64,000 nt of DNA from AC-32 sp035518635 (GTDB lineage: Bacteria; Actinomycetota; Thermoleophilia; Gaiellales; Gaiellaceae): contig DATIXI010000020.1 in the NCBI GenBank assembly GCA_035518635.1, positions 1 to 64,000 on the forward strand, in the 5' to 3' direction. This document shows, piece after piece, positions 31,857 through 40,337 of the stretch. Every line of letters starts with the position of its first letter. Position 1 is the stretch's first letter. Both the position numbers and the translations under genes were made by a program. Under the pieces are notes generated by a model. It was not told where the DNA came from. It saw only the letters and a list, made by a program, of their open reading frames with translations, and made no database searches.

Positions 31857-32323
31857 GCACGCAGGCAGCAGGCACGGAGGCGATCCACCGAACGGTGTCG
31901 GTCGACTGCACGGTCGAGCACGCGTTCGAGACCTTTACCGACAAGATCCATACGTGGTGGCCGCTCGCAACCCACTCAATCGAAATGGAGGAAACGGGCT
32001 CCTCGCCCGAGACGGTCGTCTTCGACGGTCCGGGCGGTCGCGTCTACGAGCGCACGACGAAGGGCGAGGAGCTCGAGTGGGCGCAGGTCGTCGCGTTCGA
32101 GCCGCCGCACCGGTTCGTGCTCGCGTGGAACCCAAGCCGAGACCAGGGCCGCCCGCGGACCGAGATCGAGGTCACGTTCACCAACGAGGACGGCAGGACC
32201 CGCGTCGACCTCGAGCACCGCGGGTGGGAGCAGCTCGGCGAGCAGGCCGCCGAGGTCCGGCATGGATACAGCCAGGGCTGGCAGACCGTGCTGGCCGGCT
32301 ACGCGGAGAAAGCCTCGAGCTGA
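31853..32323 (+). CDS. SRPBCC/AHSA1-family protein
   Basis: A 156-aa START-like fold protein. It begins with an IHRTVSVDCTVEHAFETFTDKIHTWWP stretch, includes a GRVYERTTKGEELEWAQVVAFEPPHRFVLAW segment, and ends in a long helix (GYSQGWQTVLAGYAEKA), all typical of AHSA1-type SRPBCC proteins with a hydrophobic ligand cavity. Ligand unknown. Pairing with an ArsR regulator in one operon is common and suggests that a ligand-responsive or stress-related role is controlled together. Confidence 0.87.
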   Translation: MSTQAAGTEAIHRTVSVDCTVEHAFETFTDKIHTWWPLATHSIEMEETGSSPETVVFDGPGGRVYERTTKGEELEWAQVVAFEPPHRFVLAWNPSRDQGRPRTEIEVTFTNEDGRTRVDLEHRGWEQLGEQAAEVRHGYSQGWQTVLAGYAEKASS

Positions 32324-32372
32324 GGCGACGCTGAGCGTTCGGGAGGAGCGGTTCGCGCAGCCCCTCCCAGGC

Positions 32373-32684
32373 TCACTCCGGCAGCGAGAAGCCGAAGGGC
32401 TCGTGCTCCTCGGCGAGACTGAGCGTGATGCGCCCGAAGGCTCCAACCGGGACGATCCACTCCTCGACGGCGTCCTCGGCGTCGGCGTGAGGCGTGAGGG
32501 TGACGAACCCGAACCCTGGCTCGGGCGAGATCGCGCGCACGGTGACGGTCGCTCCGTCGCGAAGGTCGACGTCCACGCGTGGCTGGCTTCCGTACTGCTC
32601 GGCGAACGCCTGGACGCGCTGGAGGACGCGCGAGACGAAGGCGTCCTGCGGGCCGGACACACCGGGGAGCCAGAGCTCGGACAT
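32373..32684 (-). CDS. Hypothetical protein coupled to ruvB (103 aa)
   Basis: Unrecognised. A mixed alpha/beta soluble protein beginning MSELWLPGVSGPQDAFVSRV, with an internal VTVRAISPEPGFGFVTLTPHAD segment. No membrane helix or known motif. Its ATG overlaps the ruvB stop (ATGA), so it is translated with the Holliday-junction genes. A repair-linked role is only suggested by position. Confidence 0.75.
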   Translation of the reverse strand: MSELWLPGVSGPQDAFVSRVLQRVQAFAEQYGSQPRVDVDLRDGATVTVRAISPEPGFGFVTLTPHADAEDAVEEWIVPVGAFGRITLSLAEEHEPFGFSLPE

Positions 32685-33700
32685 CAGAAGAGGCTGTCGT
32701 CGGGCGCAGCGGCCGCGCCGACGTGTTCGCGGCCGAGACGCGTGACGACGCGCCCGCGCGGCGTCCTCTGGAGGAACCCGAGCTGGAGCAGGTAGGGCTC
32801 GTAGACGTCCTCGATCGTGTCGGGCTCCTCGCCGAGCGCCACCGCGAGCGTCGAGAGACCGACTGGGCCGCCCTCGAACTTCTCGACCACCGTTCGGAGG
32901 AGCACCCGGTCGGTCCGCTCCAGCCCGCACTCGTCGACCTCGAGCAGCTCGAGAGCCTCCTGGGAGACCGCGGTTGTGATCACGCCCTGGTGACGGACCT
33001 CCGCGACGTCGCGGACCCGCCGCAGGATGCGGTTCGCGATCCGCGGCGTGCCGCGTGCGCGGCGGGCGATCTCGTCTGCGGCCTCATCCTCGATCTCGAC
33101 CTCGAGGATCCGCGCCGAGCGGCGGACGATCCGCGCCAGCTCCGGGGGCTCGTAGTGCTCGAGCCGGAACGTCATCCCGAAGCGGTCGCGCAGCGGGCTC
33201 GTCAGCAGCCCCGTCCGGGTCGTCGCGCCGATCAACGTGAACGGCGGCAAGTCGAGCGTCAGCGTGCGGGCGGCCGGCCCCTGGCCGACCACGATGTCGA
33301 GCCGGAAGTCCTCGAGCGCCGGATAGAGGATCTCCTCGACTGCGCGGCTCAAGCGATGGATCTCGTCGATGAAGAGGACGTCGCGCTCGCCGAGCGCGGT
33401 CAGGATCGCGGCGACGTCGCCCTTGCGCTCGAGCGCGGGCCCCGCCGCCGAGCGCAGCCCGACGCCGAGCTCCTCCCGGACGATGTAGGCGAGGCTCGTC
33501 TTGCCGAGGCCGGGCGGGCCGATCAGGAGAACGTGGTCGAGAGCCTCGGCGCGGGTGCGCGTCGCCTCCAGCGAGATCGAGAGCTGCTCCTTGACGCGTT
33601 CCTGGCCGACGAACTCGTCGAGCCGGCGCGGACGGAGGGAGCGGTCGAGCTCGTCCTCGTCGGCCACGGCTGCGGGCGCCAAGAATTGGGTCTCCGTCAC
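32684..33700 (-). CDS. ruvB: RuvB Holliday junction branch-migration helicase
   Basis: A 338-aa AAA+ motor, the normal length. Visible: SLRPRRLDEFVGQERVKEQL, Walker A IGPPGLGKTSLA, Walker B VLFIDEIHRL, sensor I GATTRTGLL, and the winged-helix end QLGFLQRTPRGRVV. It forms hexamers that pump DNA through the RuvA-bound junction. The GTG start is preceded by an AGGAGG motif. The 97-nt gap to ruvA holds the stop-anchored repeat. Confidence 0.97.
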   Translation of the reverse strand: MTETQFLAPAAVADEDELDRSLRPRRLDEFVGQERVKEQLSISLEATRTRAEALDHVLLIGPPGLGKTSLAYIVREELGVGLRSAAGPALERKGDVAAILTALGERDVLFIDEIHRLSRAVEEILYPALEDFRLDIVVGQGPAARTLTLDLPPFTLIGATTRTGLLTSPLRDRFGMTFRLEHYEPPELARIVRRSARILEVEIEDEAADEIARRARGTPRIANRILRRVRDVAEVRHQGVITTAVSQEALELLEVDECGLERTDRVLLRTVVEKFEGGPVGLSTLAVALGEEPDTIEDVYEPYLLQLGFLQRTPRGRVVTRLGREHVGAAAAPDDSLF

Positions 33701-33727
33701 AGCCGGACCTCCTGACGATCTCGGTGT

Positions 33728-33803
33728 CGACCGGTCAACTCAGACGGCCGCACGCGCAAAGCCCGTCCGGCCTGGAGGAGACGCCGCAAGGGTCGTCTCA
33801 CGC
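33728..33803 (-). repeat. 76-nt stop-anchored hairpin element, copy A
   Basis: On the minus strand the element starts GCGTGA, the TGA being the ruvA stop, and runs into the ruvA-ruvB gap. It forms a first stem GAGACG...CGTCTC and a second stem GGCCGGACGGGC-TTT-GCGCGTGCGGCC. A copy at 45839-45914 matches at 65 of 76 positions (counted by eye). Confidence 0.75.
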
Positions 33804-34352
33804 AGCCTCCCGCAGGGCCTGGCGCACCTGCTCCTCGACCGGAAGGCCGGGATCGATGCGCGCGAGCGCGCGCTCCGCCTCGACCGCCGAGAACCCGAGC
33901 TCGACGAGCGCGTCGCGGGCGCCGAGGTGGCCCGACTCGGGTGCCGCGACGGCCGAGCCCAGCTTCTCCTTGAGCTCGAGCACGACGCGCTGCGCGGTCT
34001 TCTTGCCGATTCCTGGAATCGCCTCGAAGCGGGCCGTGTCGTCGAGCGCGATCGCGCGGCGTAGCTCGGCCGGCGGCGACCCCGAGACGATGGCGAGGGC
34101 GACCTTCGGCCCGACTCCCGAGACCGCGAGCAGGTGCTCGAACAGCTCCCGCTCGGCCGGCTCGGCGAACCCGTAGAGCTGCAGCGCGTCCTCGCGCACG
34201 TGCAGGTACGTCTCGAGCGTCACCTCCTCCCCGCGCTCGGCGAGCCGCGACGCCGTCGGCGTGACCGCGAGCGCGTAGCCGACGCCACCGACGTCGAGCA
34301 CCAGCCGCTCGCCCGCGCGCGCGACCGGCGTGCCGCGCAGGCGCGCGATCAT
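33798..34352 (-). CDS. ruvA: RuvA Holliday junction DNA-binding subunit
   Basis: A 184-aa subunit that binds four-way junctions and targets RuvB. The N-terminal OB domain starts MIARLRGTPVARAG; tandem helix-hairpin-helix motifs follow (VSGVGPKVALAIVSG and IPGIGKKTAQRVVLELKEK); the C-terminal RuvB-binding domain is LVELGFSAVEAERAL. It shares an ATGA overlap with ruvC upstream, and its stop is the first trinucleotide-proximal part of the repeat. Confidence 0.96.
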   Translation of the reverse strand: MIARLRGTPVARAGERLVLDVGGVGYALAVTPTASRLAERGEEVTLETYLHVREDALQLYGFAEPAERELFEHLLAVSGVGPKVALAIVSGSPPAELRRAIALDDTARFEAIPGIGKKTAQRVVLELKEKLGSAVAAPESGHLGARDALVELGFSAVEAERALARIDPGLPVEEQVRQALREAA

Positions 34353-34837
34353 CCCGCCGCCCTGAGCAGAGGCGGCGCGAGCGCGTGGCAGATCGCGACC
34401 GCCAGGGCGTCGGCGGCATGGTGCGGCGTGGGCGGAGAGCGCAGGCCGAGGATCGCGGCGACCATCCGCTGCACCTGTGCCTTCTCGGCTCGGCCATAGC
34501 CGCAGACGGCCTGCTTCACGCGGGCGGGCGCGTACTCAGCGCACTCGGCGCCGAACGACGCGGCAGCGACGAGCACGGCGCCCCGGGCCTGGCCGACGGA
34601 GAGCGCGGTGCGGGCGTCGACGCCGACGAAGGACTCCTCGAGCACGACGGCTTCCGGCTCGTGCTCCTCGAGCAACCCGGTGACTCCGTCGAAGATCGTC
34701 TTCAGGCGCAGCTCGAGGCGCTCCCGCGCAGGCGTCTGCCACCACCCGTGGTCGACGGCCCTGAGGCGGCCGTCGTCGTCGTTGACGATGCCGTAACCGC
34801 ACGCTGCAGTACCCGGATCGATGCCGAGGACCTTCAC
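34349..34837 (-). CDS. ruvC: RuvC Holliday junction resolvase
   Basis: A 162-aa endonuclease that cuts Holliday junctions symmetrically. The catalytic acids are seen in GIDPGTAACGYG (Asp 7), VLEESFVG (Glu) and PHHAADALAVAI (Asp). The GTG start is preceded by TAAGGT at 6 nt. It is the first gene of ruvCAB plus the unknown coupled gene. Confidence 0.96.
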   Translation of the reverse strand: MKVLGIDPGTAACGYGIVNDDDGRLRAVDHGWWQTPARERLELRLKTIFDGVTGLLEEHEPEAVVLEESFVGVDARTALSVGQARGAVLVAAASFGAECAEYAPARVKQAVCGYGRAEKAQVQRMVAAILGLRSPPTPHHAADALAVAICHALAPPLLRAAG

Positions 34838-34843
34838 GGCGCC

Positions 34844-34849
34844 ACCTTA
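34844..34849 (-). promoter_or_regulatory. -10-like hexamer TAAGGT, ruvCAB operon
   Basis: TAAGGT on the minus strand ends 6 nt before the GTG at 34837. Confidence 0.5.
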
Positions 34850-34959
34850 AGCACCGGACCGGACGTTCCTCCTTCACTGCAATGCCCTCACCCGAGTGTC
34901 GCCGGATGGCGCCGTTTCGCCGATGAACGGTTACCGCTCGTCCGCCCAGAGGAGCCCCG

Positions 34960-35685
34960 ATGCCGCCCAGCCGCCTTCTCCGCCTCGCCACGTCGGCCAC
35001 GGCGTGCGTCGCGCTCGCCCTGGGAACGGCCGGCTCGGCTGCGGCTGCGCAGTCGGTGGAGCTCCTCACGCCCGCCGATGCGTCGGTGGTCACGCTGGAG
35101 CCGAACACCAACATCACGTATCGCTGGATCGTGAGCTGGCCGGACGCACCGAAGAAGGGCACCACCGTGGCGCTCTCCTGGCAGCTCTCGACCGATCCGG
35201 ACTTCAGCACCGGGCAGATCGTCGGCACCGAAATCCACACCTGCCCGGTGCGGAGCTACAACTGCTGGACGTCGTTCACCCCTTCGCGCGTCTACGGGCC
35301 GCAGACGTTCTACTGGCGCGTGAAGTTCGGCGACACGTACAGCGACGTCAGCTCGTTCACGGTCAAGATCCCCGACAGGGTCAAGCCGAGGGTCCGCGCG
35401 CTGAGCGGGAACGCCCGCCGCGGAAAGCGTGCGCGGTTCGCCGTCCGGGCGGCCGACGACCGCGGAGAGGTGCGCTTCAGGACCACGCTGCTCTGGCGCG
35501 GCGGCTACACGGTGCTCGCCCGGTCGTTCCCGTTCGTCCGGTCGGTCTGGGCCAAGCCGCTCAGCCTCGCGAGCGCTCGACCGCTCCCGAACTCGCTGCG
35601 CCCGGGGCGTTACGTCTTCTGCGTGAAGGCCTGGGACCGGGCGGGCAACCACGCGCGCAGCTGCGCCCCGTACCAGATCCGCTGA
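34960..35685 (+). CDS. Secreted beta-sandwich protein (241 aa)
   Basis: An exported protein: signal peptide about 1-28 (LATSATACVALALGTAGSAAAA, likely cut after AAA-Q). A fibronectin/Ig-like beta domain follows (LLTPADASVVTLEPNTNITYRW...FTPSRVYGPQTFYWRVKF), then a second beta-rich, Arg-rich domain (VKPRVRALSGNARRGKRARF) reminiscent of bacterial cell-surface repeats. Four cysteines (two per domain) may pair. A good ribosome site (GAGGAG) precedes the ATG. Substrate or partner unknown. Confidence 0.78.
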   Translation: MPPSRLLRLATSATACVALALGTAGSAAAAQSVELLTPADASVVTLEPNTNITYRWIVSWPDAPKKGTTVALSWQLSTDPDFSTGQIVGTEIHTCPVRSYNCWTSFTPSRVYGPQTFYWRVKFGDTYSDVSSFTVKIPDRVKPRVRALSGNARRGKRARFAVRAADDRGEVRFRTTLLWRGGYTVLARSFPFVRSVWAKPLSLASARPLPNSLRPGRYVFCVKAWDRAGNHARSCAPYQIR

Positions 35686-35686
35686 G

Positions 35687-36439
35687 CTAGGCGACCGCCT
35701 CCATCACGCGCTCCGGGATGTCGAAGTTCGCGTAGACCTCCTGGACGTCGTCGTTCTCCTCGAGCGCGTCGATCAGGCGAAGCGTCATCTTCGCGGCCGT
35801 CTCGTCGTCGAGGCTGATCGTCGTCTTCGGCACCATCGTCAGCTCGGAGGACTCGGTCGCGATCCCAGCCTCCTCGATCGCCTCCCGCACCATGGACAGG
35901 TCCTCGGGGGCCGCGGTCACCCGGAAGCTCGAGCCGTCGCGCTCGACGTCCTCGGCGCCGCCGTCGGCGGCAGCGAGCGTGAGCTCGTCCTCGTCCACCC
36001 CTTCCGCCTCGACGAAGATCACCCCTCGCCGCTCGAACAGCCACGCGACCGCGCCCGAGCCGCCGAGGTTGCCCTCGTGCTTGGCGAACGCGGCCCGCAC
36101 GTCGGCCGCCGTGCGGTTGCGGTTGTCGGTCAGCGCCTCGACGAGCACGGCCACGCCGTTCGGCCCGTAGCCCTCGTAGACGACCTGCTCGAAGCTCTCC
36201 GCGTCCGCGTCCGCCCCGGAGCCGCGCGCGATCGCGCGCTCGATGTTCTCCTTCGGCATCGAGTACGAGCGCGCTTTCTCGATCGCGTTCGCGAGCGCCA
36301 GGTTGGAAGCCGGGTCAGGCCCGCCCTCCCGCGCGGCCACGATCAGCGCGCGCGAGAGCTTCGAGAAGAGCTGGCCGCGCTTGGCGTCGGCCGCGCCTTT
36401 CTTGTGCTTGATCGAGCTCCACTTGCTATGCCCCGACAT
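35687..36439 (-). CDS. yebC: YebC/PmpR-family protein
   Basis: A 250-aa protein with the YebC start MSGHSKWSSIKHKKGAADAKRGQLFSKL and the family core GPNGVAVLVEALTDNRNRTAADVRAAF. YebC proteins were annotated as transcription regulators, and recent work in several bacteria connects them with ribosome function at polyproline stretches. It overlaps the 3' end of pdxT by 14 nt on the same strand. Confidence 0.95.
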   Translation of the reverse strand: MSGHSKWSSIKHKKGAADAKRGQLFSKLSRALIVAAREGGPDPASNLALANAIEKARSYSMPKENIERAIARGSGADADAESFEQVVYEGYGPNGVAVLVEALTDNRNRTAADVRAAFAKHEGNLGGSGAVAWLFERRGVIFVEAEGVDEDELTLAAADGGAEDVERDGSSFRVTAAPEDLSMVREAIEEAGIATESSELTMVPKTTISLDDETAAKMTLRLIDALEENDDVQEVYANFDIPERVMEAVA

Positions 36440-36992
36440 GCATCTCCTCTCGCACCAGGTCGAGGAAGCGCTCGTGGACGCGCGTGTCGTCGGTCAGCTC
36501 GGGATGGAAGGACGCGACCATCATCCGGCCCTGGCGCAGCAGCACCGGCTCGCCGTCCAGCTCCGCGAGCACCTCGACGTCGGGCCCGGCCTCGGCGACG
36601 CGCGGGGCACGGATGAACACGCCGCGCAGGGGCCGCTCGTCGCCCTCGAGCTGGAGGTCGGCCTCGAAGCTCGCGACCTGGCGCCCGTAGGCGTTGCGGT
36701 CGACCTCGAGGTCGAGGAGGCCGAGGTGGCGCCGGTCGAGCAGGATCATCCCGGCGCACGTGCCCAAGAGCGGGCGCTCGAAGCGGCGGATCGCCTCCTC
36801 GAGTCCGTAGAGCCTGACGAGCCGCATGATGGCGGTCGACTCGCCCCCGGGGATCACGAGGCCGTCGAGCTCCTCGAGCTGCTCCGGTTTGCGGACCTCG
36901 ACCGGCGTCGCGCCCAGCCGCCGCAGCATCGTCGTGTGCTCGCGCACGTTCCCCTGCACCGCGAGAATCCCGATCCTGGGCGCGTCGCTCAT
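36426..36992 (-). CDS. pdxT: PdxT, glutaminase subunit of pyridoxal 5'-phosphate synthase
   Basis: A 188-aa class I glutamine amidotransferase. It has GILAVQGNVREH, LVIPGGESTA, the catalytic Cys in LLGTCAGMILL and the His/Glu pair in VASFHPELT. It supplies ammonia to PdxS. The start is the ATG of MSDAPRIG, 10 nt downstream of the pdxS stop; longer frames upstream lie antisense to nothing real and read out of frame with pdxS. Confidence 0.95.
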   Translation of the reverse strand: MSDAPRIGILAVQGNVREHTTMLRRLGATPVEVRKPEQLEELDGLVIPGGESTAIMRLVRLYGLEEAIRRFERPLLGTCAGMILLDRRHLGLLDLEVDRNAYGRQVASFEADLQLEGDERPLRGVFIRAPRVAEAGPDVEVLAELDGEPVLLRQGRMMVASFHPELTDDTRVHERFLDLVREEMHVGA

Positions 36993-37002
36993 GCGCCCGC
37001 GG

Positions 37003-37887
37003 CTACCAGCCGCGCGTCTCGAGCAGCTCGTCCGGGGAGAGGGCGGCGGCGGAGAGCCCGACCATCGCGTCGCCGAGGCCGCGCGAGACGCGGCCGAGGA
37101 TCTCCGGGTCGCGGAAGTGCGTGGTCGCCTCGACGATCGCCTTCGCACGGGTCGATGGGTCGCCGGACTTGAAGATGCCGGAGCCGACGAAGACCCCGTC
37201 CGCGCCGAGCTGCATGCAGAGCGCCGCGTCGGCGGGGGTCGCGATCCCGCCTGCAGTGAACGTCACGACCGGCAGGCGTCCGTGCTCGGCGACCCACTTC
37301 ACGAGCTCGAGCGGGGCGCGGAGCTCCTTGGCCTCCGAGTACAGCTCCTCCTCGCGCAGCGACCCGAGCCTGCGGATCGCCCCGAACACCGAGCGCATGT
37401 GCGTGACCGCGTTGACGATGTCGCCCGTGCCGGCCTCGCCCTTCGTGCGGATCATGGCCGCACCCTCGGAGATCCGGCGCAGCGCCTCGCCCAGGTTCGT
37501 GCAGCCGCAGACGAACGGGACCGTGAACGTCCACTTGTCCACGTGGTGCTGCAGGTCCGCGGGCGTAAGCACCTCGCTCTCGTCGATGTAGTCGACCTCG
37601 AGCGCCTCCAGGATCTGCGCCTCGACGAAGTGGCCGATGCGGCACTTCGCCATCACGGGGATCGTGACCGCCTCTTGGATCTCGACGATCTTGTCCGGAT
37701 CGGCCATGCGCGCGACGCCGCCCTCGGCGCGGATGTCGGCAGGGACGCGCTCGAGCGCCATCACCGCGACGGCGCCGGCTTCCTCGGCGATCCGCGCCTG
37801 CTCGGCGGTCGTCACGTCCATGATCACCCCGCCCTTCAGCATCTCGGCGAGGCCCGACTTGACGCGCATCGTTCCGGTCTCGGCCAT
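37003..37887 (-). CDS. pdxS: PdxS, pyridoxal 5'-phosphate synthase lyase subunit
   Basis: A 294-aa TIM-barrel synthase that builds vitamin B6 (PLP) from ribose 5-phosphate, glyceraldehyde 3-phosphate and ammonia. Family segments: VKSGLAEMLKGGVIMDV, GAVAVMALERVPADIR, MAKCRIGHFVEAQ and GLGDAMVGL. The ATG is fixed by TAGAAT ending 7 nt upstream. The frame stays open far beyond this ATG because it runs antisense through the patatin gene. Confidence 0.96.
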   Translation of the reverse strand: MAETGTMRVKSGLAEMLKGGVIMDVTTAEQARIAEEAGAVAVMALERVPADIRAEGGVARMADPDKIVEIQEAVTIPVMAKCRIGHFVEAQILEALEVDYIDESEVLTPADLQHHVDKWTFTVPFVCGCTNLGEALRRISEGAAMIRTKGEAGTGDIVNAVTHMRSVFGAIRRLGSLREEELYSEAKELRAPLELVKWVAEHGRLPVVTFTAGGIATPADAALCMQLGADGVFVGSGIFKSGDPSTRAKAIVEATTHFRDPEILGRVSRGLGDAMVGLSAAALSPDELLETRGW

Positions 37888-37894
37888 CGGGCTG

Positions 37895-37900
37895 ATTCTA
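37895..37900 (-). promoter_or_regulatory. -10-like hexamer TAGAAT, pdxST operon
   Basis: TAGAAT on the minus strand ends 7 nt before the ATG at 37887. Confidence 0.6.
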
Positions 37901-37929
37901 GCCGTGGGCCTTGATTCTCCGCGCCCGCG

Positions 37930-40257
37930 GTGCGAGCCTTTGGACCCGTGGCCGCCGTCCCCACGAAGGAGCTCCGCCTTGCGCTGGTGTGCTACGGAGG
38001 GTCCTCGCTCGCCGTCTACATGCACGGCATCACGAAGGAGCTGAACCGGCTCGTCAAAGCCTCGGCGTCGCTCGAGGCCGGGAACGGGGACGCGGGCTCT
38101 CCGAGCGAGCGCACCTATGCGCGGCTGCTCGAGGAGCTGGCGCAGCTCAACAGCGAGCACCTGCGGACGCGCGTCGTCGTGGACATCATCGCCGGGACCT
38201 CCGCAGGCGGGATCAACGGCGTGTGCCTGGCGAAGGCGCTGGCGCACAACCTCTCCCAGGACGGCTTCCGTGACGTCTGGTTCGAGCACGGCGACATCGA
38301 CGGCCTGCTCGCCGCACCGCGCTGGGTGCCGACGCGCCCGCTCAAGTTCGCGTGGGTCGCCGCGCGGGCGCTGAAGAAGGCGCCGCTGCGAGGCGACCTG
38401 ATGGCCCGCTGGATCTACGACGCCTTCAAGCAGATGGACGAGACCGGGTCGGAGCCGAAGGGCCTCACCTCGCTGATGCCCGACCGGCACAAGCTCGAGC
38501 TGTTCGTGACGGCGACCGACTTCTTCGGCTACAGCCGCCAGGTGCCCTATGCCGACCCGAACCCGATCCACGACACGCGGCACCGCCATGTGCTCACGTT
38601 CCGCTTCGGCGGCGACGACAACGACGACGACTTCGACTGCAAGTCGAACGGCGCGCTCACATTCGCGGCGCGGACGACGTCCTGCATCCCCGGCGCGTTC
38701 CCGCCGGTCAGCTTCGAGTCGCTCCAGGAGTGGCTCGGCACCGACCGGCCCGTGGACTTCGACGAGCTCGCGCAGCGCTTCTTCCCGCAGTACGAGCTGG
38801 CGAGGTTCCCGCCGTCGTGGACCTGGTTCGTGGACGGCGGCGTCCTGGACAACAAGCCGTTCGGCCCCGCGATCGAGGCGATCCGCGAGCGCCCCGCGGA
38901 CCTCCAGGTCGACCGACGCCTGCTCTACCTGGAGCCCGACCCGGGGCTCGGCCTCAGCCCGGTCCACCGCAAGCCGCCCTCGACGGTCGCAGCGGCGCTC
39001 GGCGGCCTCACCGGGCTGCCGAGGGCGGAGCCGATCCTCGACGACCTGGTCGAGGTCGGCGCGCTGAACGAGCGGGTGCGGCGGATCAAGGACATCGTCG
39101 AGACGAGCTGGGACACGGTCGAGGAACGCGTGCGCCAGATCGCCGGGCCGCTGCCGGCGATCCCGAAGAACGCGTCCGACCCGAAGCTCGAGGAGATCAG
39201 GAAGAAGACCGCCGAGGAGGCGCGAAACAGCGCCGGGTTCAGCTACGCCACCTACGTCCGCCTCAAGATCAGCGGTGTCGTCGACCGCTACGCGGAGACG
39301 GCGTGCACGGTCTGCCGTTTCCCTCCGGACTCGACGCACGCCCTGCTCACCCGCAGCACGCTCCGCAGCTGGGCCGAGCAGCGGAAGCTCTTCGAGCAGT
39401 TCGTGGAGCCTTCGTCCGAGCAGCTCGACTTCCTCCTCGACTTCGACCTCGGCTACGGGGAGCGCCGGCTGCGCTTCGTGATCGACGGCCTCAGCCACCT
39501 CTACCGCTCCGCGGGCCAGCCTGGGTATCCGCTTCGCGAGCAGATCGACGTGGCCAAGGGCCGGATCTGGGACGCCGTCGGCACGCTGCGCGACGCGATG
39601 TCGGGCGTGTCGTTCGACCAGGCGCTCGTGACCCAGTTCACGACGTGCTTCTCCGCCGCGCCGATGCGCGAGTTCATGGAACACAAGGGCTTCGACATCC
39701 ACGCGTTCATGAACGAGCACCGGGCCCAGCTCGACGCGCTCGAGTCCTCGCTGCGCGAGCACCTGAAGACGCAGCTCTCCGGCTTCACGGCCAGGCTCTA
39801 CGGCGGCCTGCTCGAGGTGACGGAGGGCTGGAGTGACGCATGCCGCTGGGATCTGCTCGTCCGCTACCTCGGCTTCCCGTTCTGGGACGTCCTCCTCTAC
39901 CCGATCCAGGCGCTGAGCGACGTCGGCGAGCGCGACTTCGTCGAGATCGTGCGGATCAGCCCGCGCGACGCGCACCGGATCGAGCTTCCGGGCGACGGCA
40001 GGGAGAAGAAGCTGGTCGGCGCGCAGAAAGGGCACTTCGGGGCGTTCCTCAGCCGCAGAGGCCGCGAGCAGGACTACCTCTGGGGGCGCCTCGACGGCGC
40101 GGAGCGGTTCATCGGGATCCTGCTCGACGGCGCGCCCGACGCGGACGTGAAGCGCTGGTGCAACGAGGCGTTTGCGGCCATCCTCGAGGAGGACGAGACG
40201 GCTGTCCCGCTCGCGTCCGAGGTCGTCGGGCGCGTGCGCCAGACCATCGGCTCGTAG
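37930..40257 (+). CDS. Patatin-related (DUF3376-type) phospholipase-like protein
   Basis: A 775-aa protein with an N-terminal patatin domain: LALVCYGGSSLAVYMHGI (oxyanion loop), the nucleophile elbow GTSAGGING with Ser, and the Asp of FVDGGVLDNKPF. The large C-terminal half (about residues 380-775) is helical and of the type called patatin-related or DUF3376. It should hydrolyse lipid acyl esters. Two GTG starts are possible (37930 and 37948). The next gene, a membrane protein, follows after 80 nt on the same strand. No signal peptide. Confidence 0.85.
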   Translation: MRAFGPVAAVPTKELRLALVCYGGSSLAVYMHGITKELNRLVKASASLEAGNGDAGSPSERTYARLLEELAQLNSEHLRTRVVVDIIAGTSAGGINGVCLAKALAHNLSQDGFRDVWFEHGDIDGLLAAPRWVPTRPLKFAWVAARALKKAPLRGDLMARWIYDAFKQMDETGSEPKGLTSLMPDRHKLELFVTATDFFGYSRQVPYADPNPIHDTRHRHVLTFRFGGDDNDDDFDCKSNGALTFAARTTSCIPGAFPPVSFESLQEWLGTDRPVDFDELAQRFFPQYELARFPPSWTWFVDGGVLDNKPFGPAIEAIRERPADLQVDRRLLYLEPDPGLGLSPVHRKPPSTVAAALGGLTGLPRAEPILDDLVEVGALNERVRRIKDIVETSWDTVEERVRQIAGPLPAIPKNASDPKLEEIRKKTAEEARNSAGFSYATYVRLKISGVVDRYAETACTVCRFPPDSTHALLTRSTLRSWAEQRKLFEQFVEPSSEQLDFLLDFDLGYGERRLRFVIDGLSHLYRSAGQPGYPLREQIDVAKGRIWDAVGTLRDAMSGVSFDQALVTQFTTCFSAAPMREFMEHKGFDIHAFMNEHRAQLDALESSLREHLKTQLSGFTARLYGGLLEVTEGWSDACRWDLLVRYLGFPFWDVLLYPIQALSDVGERDFVEIVRISPRDAHRIELPGDGREKKLVGAQKGHFGAFLSRRGREQDYLWGRLDGAERFIGILLDGAPDADVKRWCNEAFAAILEEDETAVPLASEVVGRVRQTIGS

Positions 40258-40337
40258 GGGCCGCCGCCCTTGTCAAACCGCCGCGAACCGCCTACCCTCG
40301 CGGAAGCGGCCCAGCCTCTGGGGAGAGGAGGGCTTTT

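Noticed and set aside
33728..33803. Rho-independent terminator in the ruvA-ruvB gap
   Set aside because: No T-run follows the hairpins and ruvB lies in the same operon; treated as a repeat instead.
37003..40035. A minus-strand frame of 1010 codons covering pdxS and reading on through the patatin gene
   Set aside because: Only the C-terminal 294 codons are PdxS; the rest is antisense to a real gene with low-complexity, Arg/Asp-rich translation.
37948..40257. Alternative GTG start of the patatin gene six codons downstream
   Set aside because: Possible, but neither start has a clear promoter or ribosome site; the longer form is reported and the choice left open.
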